Positions 61,405 to 64,000 of a stretch of DNA of 64,000 bases are shown here, one piece after another; position 1 is the first letter of the stretch; every line of letters starts with the position of its first letter. Below the pieces are notes generated by a model. The model saw nothing but the letters and a program-made list of their open reading frames with translations, did no database searches and was not told where the DNA came from. Source of the stretch: Pseudomonas xionganensis (GTDB taxonomy: Bacteria; Pseudomonadota; Gammaproteobacteria; Pseudomonadales; Pseudomonadaceae); the NCBI RefSeq assembly GCF_009763245.1, contig NZ_WKJZ01000003.1, forward strand, positions 395,949 to 459,948, read 5' to 3'. A program made the position numbers and the translations under genes.

Positions 61405-62076
61405 CTATTGCGCCGACGCAATCCCTTCGCAAGGCATTAATTGATGTTGTAAGCCTTTGAAGTCCAAGGCCAAACGCTCAAGCAGCAGATCACCCGCAAG
61501 ACGTCGACTGGCCGGATCGATGCGCACCCAAAAACTTCGATGTGCACGCGGCAACTCTTTAAGCGCCGGCTCATAACCCGCCACCCGCAAACGCTGCATA
61601 ACAGCCTCTGCCGAGTCAATGCGCGGAAATATTCCAAGGGATATGCCATTGGCCAGCTCACCCTCGGTAATTATGTAGCTGTCGATTCTGCGCGCCTGCA
61701 GTTCCCGCAACTGACGCAAGGAGGCCTGCCGAGACGCCAGCGGGGTTAAATACACCCAGTAATCCAGGCCCGACTGCGCCTCGATAGCCTGCACAGAAGA
61801 ACGTATATCAAGACTTAGCAGCCTCTGCTCGATCTGCTCGGCCGCCTCACGCGCATCAAACGACCCCAGAAACAAACAAACCGACTCCGGAATCTCACGC
61901 CTCGATGCCTCTCGCTCAACCGGCGCATCAGACTCACTTAGCAGGCGAATTTCTGATTTACCCTCGCGCACCGAAGGCAGCGGCGCTATTTCGGTCACCC
62001 GCATAGGCGCCTGCTGCTGATGCCAGACGTAGTAGAACAAATTCAACACCACTAACCACAAAAACATCCAACGCAT
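61405..62076 (-). CDS. SPOR-domain-containing membrane protein
   Basis: The 223-residue protein has an N-terminal membrane span (residues 1-19, MRWMFLWLVVLNLFYYVWH), a middle region with a first ferredoxin-like repeat (VCLFLGSFDAREAAEQIEQRL...YWVYLTPLASRQASLRQLRELQ) and a C-terminal SPOR core (GISLGIFPRIDSAEAVMQRLRVAGYEPALK). SPOR domains bind denuded peptidoglycan, so the protein is probably periplasmic and cell-wall associated. It follows coaX by nine bases; P. aeruginosa has a similar gene in this place (from memory). Confidence 0.8.
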   Translation of the reverse strand: MRWMFLWLVVLNLFYYVWHQQQAPMRVTEIAPLPSVREGKSEIRLLSESDAPVEREASRREIPESVCLFLGSFDAREAAEQIEQRLLSLDIRSSVQAIEAQSGLDYWVYLTPLASRQASLRQLRELQARRIDSYIITEGELANGISLGIFPRIDSAEAVMQRLRVAGYEPALKELPRAHRSFWVRIDPASRRLAGDLLLERLALDFKGLQHQLMPCEGIASAQ

Positions 62077-62085
62077 TGAGCATCC

Positions 62086-62829
62086 TCAGGGCAAGGGACA
62101 GGCAATAGCCAGCCCGACAAAGACCAAGTCAGGCACAACCCGAGCTTCCGGCAAACGCTCGCGCACCAGGGCCGAGTCGCCCCCCGTCAGAAACACCACA
62201 AAATCACCCAGACGCTCACGTGCCATTAACAGCTGCGCATCAACGAATCCCTGCAGCATCAGCGCACAACCTCGCTCGACCGCCTCCGCCGTCGAATGTC
62301 CCGGCTCAAGACTACGCAGCGCCTGTTGCGCCGCCGCCTTGTCATAACGAATACGCCGAGTATGGGTGCATAGCTGATTACGCAAAAGCGGCATTCCCGG
62401 ACAGATATAGCCCCCCAGATGCACACCATTAGAAGACACCAAGTCCGCAGTAACCGCCGTCCCTAGATCCAGCACCAGACATGCGCCGCGCCCCAGGCTG
62501 AACGCACCCACCAAGGCCAGCCAGCGATCCAGGCCCAAGGACTGATAGTTCTCATAGCCATTACGCACTCCAGCCAACTCAGGAGCCGAGCGCGCCATAT
62601 GACAAGCGATATCAAAATGCTTCTGCAACACCTCAACCAGCGCCAAGGTCTCAGCATCGGAGCGCACGCTTACAAGGCGACAAGCCCTTAGCTTTGGGCC
62701 ATGCAGCTCCAGAGTCGCAACAAGCTCCGCGTCGGAACCCGCCACACCAAACGCAGCAACAACCTGCTTAGCGCCAGCGATGATCCGCCACTTTATAAAG
62801 CTGTTACCGCAATCCAGCTCAAGAATCAT
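62086..62829 (-). CDS. coaX: Type III pantothenate kinase
   Basis: CoaX performs the first committed step of coenzyme A synthesis and is the only pantothenate kinase type in many pseudomonads. The 247-residue protein has the ASKHA-fold motifs: [12 protein letters not shown] (phosphate 1), [25 protein letters not shown] (phosphate 2), [15 protein letters not shown] and [10 protein letters not shown] (adenosine). It overlaps birA by 11 bases. Confidence 0.95.
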   Translation of the reverse strand: MILELDCGNSFIKWRIIAGAKQVVAAFGVAGSDAELVATLELHGPKLRACRLVSVRSDAETLALVEVLQKHFDIACHMARSAPELAGVRNGYENYQSLGLDRWLALVGAFSLGRGACLVLDLGTAVTADLVSSNGVHLGGYICPGMPLLRNQLCTHTRRIRYDKAAAQQALRSLEPGHSTAEAVERGCALMLQGFVDAQLLMARERLGDFVVFLTGGDSALVRERLPEARVVPDLVFVGLAIACPLP

Positions 62830-63781
62830 TACGCAGCCTCAGACTGAGCTCACCACCACTGAAGCACTGCTCAGCCCCAGCCACTTCTAAACGAATCGCA
62901 CCGGAGTCATCGACTCCCAGCACCACACCCTCTATACCACCCGCGCCGGCACTTAAACTAACCTCACGCCCCTGCCACAGATGGCTGCCCTCCCACTCCT
63001 CACGCAACGCGGCAAAGCCCGAATCACGATGGATGGCGAGATAACGCGCCAACTGTGCATTGAGCCGAACCACCAAATCATTACGATCTATCGTCCGCCC
63101 AAGCTCGGCACACATTGAGGTATAGGGCTGATCGATCTCATCTAAACCGGGCAGCATATTCACGTTAACCCCAATACCTATCACCAGGTGACAAACATCC
63201 CCAGGGTCACCGGACAGCTCCAGTAAAATGCCCGCCAGCTTACGCCGACCAACGAGCACATCGTTGGGCCACTTCAGGCCGGCATCATGCAGCCCCATTG
63301 CACGCAAAGCCGAAAGCAACGCCAGGCCAACCACCAGGCTCATCCCATCCAGCCGATGAACCCCGCCCTCAATCTTCAATACCAAGCTGTAATAGAGGTT
63401 TTCTGCAAAAGGGCTCACCCAGACACGCCCACGTCGCCCACGCCCCGCAACCTGGCGCTCTGCCAGCAAGACGAAGGGCGGCAGACGCCCTCCCTGCAAA
63501 GCACGCAATGCTTCGGCATTGGTGGAGTCAACGACAGGCAAAACGCTTAACGGCCAGGCATCAGGCACCTGAGCCGCCGCAATGAGCGCCTCGTCTAACA
63601 ATTGAAGAGGCCGCTCCAGACGATAGCCGCGACCGCGGATCTTATGGATAGGTATAGCGAGCTCGGATTCCAGTGCCTGCAACTGCTTCCAGACCGCCGC
63701 ACGACTGATCCCCAGGACCGCGCCAAGCGCTTCTCCCGAGTGAAAACGCCCATCCTGAAGGAGCCTGAGTAATGGAAGCAT
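62819..63781 (-). CDS. birA: Biotin-[acetyl-CoA-carboxylase] ligase / biotin repressor
   Basis: BirA attaches biotin to acetyl-CoA carboxylase and can repress biotin genes. The 320-residue protein has a winged-helix DNA-binding N-terminus ([34 protein letters not shown]), so it is of the bifunctional type. The ligase domain has GRGRRGRVW (113-121), [19 protein letters not shown] (170 onward) and a small C-terminal domain. ATG 63781 matches the family start; two ATGs 10-11 codons upstream (63814, 63811) are possible but lack a ribosome binding site. Confidence 0.95.
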   Translation of the reverse strand: MLPLLRLLQDGRFHSGEALGAVLGISRAAVWKQLQALESELAIPIHKIRGRGYRLERPLQLLDEALIAAAQVPDAWPLSVLPVVDSTNAEALRALQGGRLPPFVLLAERQVAGRGRRGRVWVSPFAENLYYSLVLKIEGGVHRLDGMSLVVGLALLSALRAMGLHDAGLKWPNDVLVGRRKLAGILLELSGDPGDVCHLVIGIGVNVNMLPGLDEIDQPYTSMCAELGRTIDRNDLVVRLNAQLARYLAIHRDSGFAALREEWEGSHLWQGREVSLSAGAGGIEGVVLGVDDSGAIRLEVAGAEQCFSGGELSLRLRNDS

Positions 63782-63946
63782 GCCTAGCCCACCGATCAAA
63801 GAGCCACGCATCATAGCGAGCAGACTTTATCTTGCCTATCGCGCTCGCCCGCCATTTGGCAGCGATGCAGAAACTTTAAGAGCACGCCTGGCAACAAACC
63901 TGAGCAGCAGCCAGTGCCGGCCAGATTTATAAACGACACGCAAAGT

Positions 63947-63980
63947 AAAACCCCCGACCGTTTTCACGATCGGGGGTTTT
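63947..63980 (-). terminator. Terminator of the rrn operon after 5S rRNA
   Basis: AAAACCCCCGACCG-TTTTCA-CGATCGGGGGTTTT pairs at 13 of 14 positions and has A/T runs on both sides, nine bases after the 5S end. The gap from 63815 to 63946 between it and birA shows no further gene. Confidence 0.9.
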
Positions 63981-63989
63981 GGTGTAGGT

Positions 63990-64000
63990 GCTTGACGATG
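63990..64000 (-). rRNA. rrf: 5S rRNA, last 11 bases (partial)
   Basis: The minus strand from the window edge reads CATCGTCAAGC, the 3' end of Pseudomonas 5S rRNA as I recall it, and a strong terminator follows. In P. aeruginosa an rrn operon lies directly upstream of birA, which fits. Confidence 0.7.

Noticed and set aside
63815..63946. A possible small gene between birA and the rrn terminator
   Set aside because: No frame with a ribosome binding site and plausible protein composition was seen; it is treated as a birA upstream region.

Overview
This 64 kb window is chromosomal DNA from a member of Pseudomonadaceae (Pseudomonas or a close relative). The evidence is high-GC coding sequence, ribosomal, RNA polymerase and EF-Tu proteins very close to those of P. 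aeruginosa as I remember them, and gene order. As recalled, gene order follows two P. aeruginosa PAO1 blocks: about PA4050-PA4069 (pgpA to oprG and the epimerase genes) and about PA4232-PA4280 (ssb to birA). They are joined here near position 22150. Synteny is from memory and was not searched.

Positions 1-9200 hold a housekeeping cluster mostly on the minus strand. It reads nrdR-ribD, an FMN riboswitch, ribC-ribBA-ribH-nusB-thiL-pgpA, then a solute-binding-like protein and a partial gene. On the plus strand are a YbaY-type lipoprotein, a methyltransferase and thpR. Positions 9474-14233 hold the thioredoxin-like co-chaperone ybbN, a small unknown gene, and a probable Zur-controlled operon: a His-rich DUF2796/ZrgA-like protein, a MacB/LolD-type ABC ATPase and permease, and a DUF3299 protein. 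Mobile-looking repeats lie between thiL and nusB, after thpR, and inside the zinc operon.

Positions 14450-19305 hold the most distinctive accessory locus. It is a complete minus-strand TonB2-type energy-transduction cluster: DUF3450 coiled-coil protein, TtpC-like large ExbB, ExbB, ExbD, TonB and a TPR protein. Its promoter carries a possible Fur site and a perfect palindrome of unknown meaning. It is followed by oprG (OmpW family, with an ANR-type site placed exactly for activation), two nucleotide-sugar-type dehydrogenase genes, ssb, a YajR-like MFS transporter, uvrA, a non-haem ferritin and an NhaC-type antiporter.

Positions 29278-59526 are one long minus-strand run of translation and transcription genes: secE-nusG, rplKAJL-rpoBC, rpsLG-fusA-tufA, the S10 and spc operons, and the alpha operon ending in rpoA-rplQ. 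Terminators, promoters and attenuator-like hairpins separate the units, often sharing bases. Positions 59571-61263 carry the tRNA-Tyr/Gly/Thr-tufB cluster and tRNA-Trp. The window ends with a SPOR-domain protein, coaX, birA and the last bases of a 5S rRNA with its terminator, so an rrn operon begins just outside.

No CRISPR array, prophage or intact insertion sequence was seen. Most of the window is conserved core genome. The items most worth a second look are the TonB2 cluster and its operator, the covarying palindromic repeat family including the copy inside the zinc operon, the hairpin at the start of the zinc ABC ATPase gene, and the near-perfect tuf gene conversion.
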